This document shows positions 4,698-5,020 of a DNA stretch of 5,020 bases, one piece after another; the stretch's first letter is position 1; each line of letters starts with the position of its first letter. The translations under genes were made by a program, and so were the position numbers. The stretch comes from an uncultured Collinsella sp. (GTDB taxonomy: Bacteria; Actinomycetota; Coriobacteriia; Coriobacteriales; Coriobacteriaceae), in assembly GCA_900553345.1 (NCBI GenBank), contig USDE01000123.1, positions 1-5,020 of the forward strand. Direction: 5' to 3'. The notes beneath the pieces were generated by a model that worked only from the letters and a program-made list of their open reading frames with translations, had not been told where the DNA came from and searched no databases.

Positions 4698-5020
4698 TTA
4701 ATTGACAATATGCGAGCTCATATAGTCGATAAAGCGCCTCGTGGCGATAGGCATGGTGTCCCAGCTGCGCCAGGCGGCCACCACGTCGCGCGAGGGGGCA
4801 TGCACGATGGGCCGCACACGAATATCGGCTCGCATGCCCTCCACAGTACGCCGGTAGAGCATGCTCACGCCTAGGCCCTCCTCCACCATTGCCATGATGG
4901 TGTAGTCGTCGGTCACCTCACTCGTCACGTGCGGCGACAGTCCATGCGTTGCGAATGCATCGAGCACCAGACTCTGTTCGCCCTCATCCAACAGTACAAA
5001 CGGCTCGGACGCCAGGTCGG
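4698..5020 (-). CDS. LysR-type transcriptional regulator, C-terminal part (cut by window edge)
   Basis: The minus strand reads open from the right edge to TAA at 4698-4700, giving the last 106 residues. They begin DLASEPFVLLDEGEQSLVLD, contain EVTDDYTIMAMVEEGLGVSMLYR and end RRFIDYMSSHIVN. This is the second lobe of a LysR substrate-binding domain: the E-P-F-V-L-L-D strand, the D-x-x-T-I-M-A-M-V-E-E-G-L-G-V-S-M-L helix-strand unit, and the final amphipathic helix. The DNA-binding helix-turn-helix is outside the window, so the target is unknown. The apparent start at 4991 is a TTG inside the domain, not a real start. The gene is convergent with the MATE gene; LysR regulators more often sit divergent from their targets, so regulation of MATE is possible but not indicated. 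No terminator is visible in the 27-nt gap between them. Confidence 0.88.
   Translation of the reverse strand, partial: DLASEPFVLLDEGEQSLVLDAFATHGLSPHVTSEVTDDYTIMAMVEEGLGVSMLYRRTVEGMRADIRVRPIVHAPSRDVVAAWRSWDTMPIATRRFIDYMSSHIVN

Overview
The window looks like ordinary chromosome from a GC-rich, low-complexity-free actinobacterium. The protein style, Shine-Dalgarno use and compact mixed-strand layout suggest a gut Coriobacteriia such as Collinsella. That assignment is an inference from recognition, not from a marker gene. I see no rRNA, tRNA, CRISPR array, complete insertion sequence or phage module.

Layout, left to right: (1) the start of a GNAT acetyltransferase on the minus strand, cut by the left edge; (2) a divergent 98-residue zinc-ribbon protein on the plus strand, with an 8-bp inverted repeat in the shared upstream region; (3) rsmJ, a 16S rRNA methyltransferase, on the minus strand; (4) a 47-codon, single-helix membrane protein gene just upstream of rsmJ on the same strand, with a strong ribosome binding site; (5) a divergent four-helix membrane protein of unknown function on the plus strand, ending at a strong bidirectional terminator; (6) rlmA, a 23S rRNA m1G methyltransferase with an intact zinc finger, on the minus strand; (7) a MATE-family efflux transporter on the plus strand, divergent from rlmA; (8) the C-terminal part of a LysR-type regulator on the minus strand, convergent with the transporter and cut by the right edge.

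The genes do not form one pathway. Two are rRNA base methyltransferases acting on different subunits, but they are not in one operon. The most unusual DNA is non-coding. A compound palindrome at 3166-3226 lies between the divergent rlmA and MATE genes and covers the places where both -35 boxes would be. A second inverted repeat at 2260-2288, with a similar GGGAC core, lies 5 nt past the rlmA stop. They may be REP-like dispersed repeats, or the larger one may be an operator; a genome-wide copy count would separate these. I did not find a convincing new multi-gene system here.
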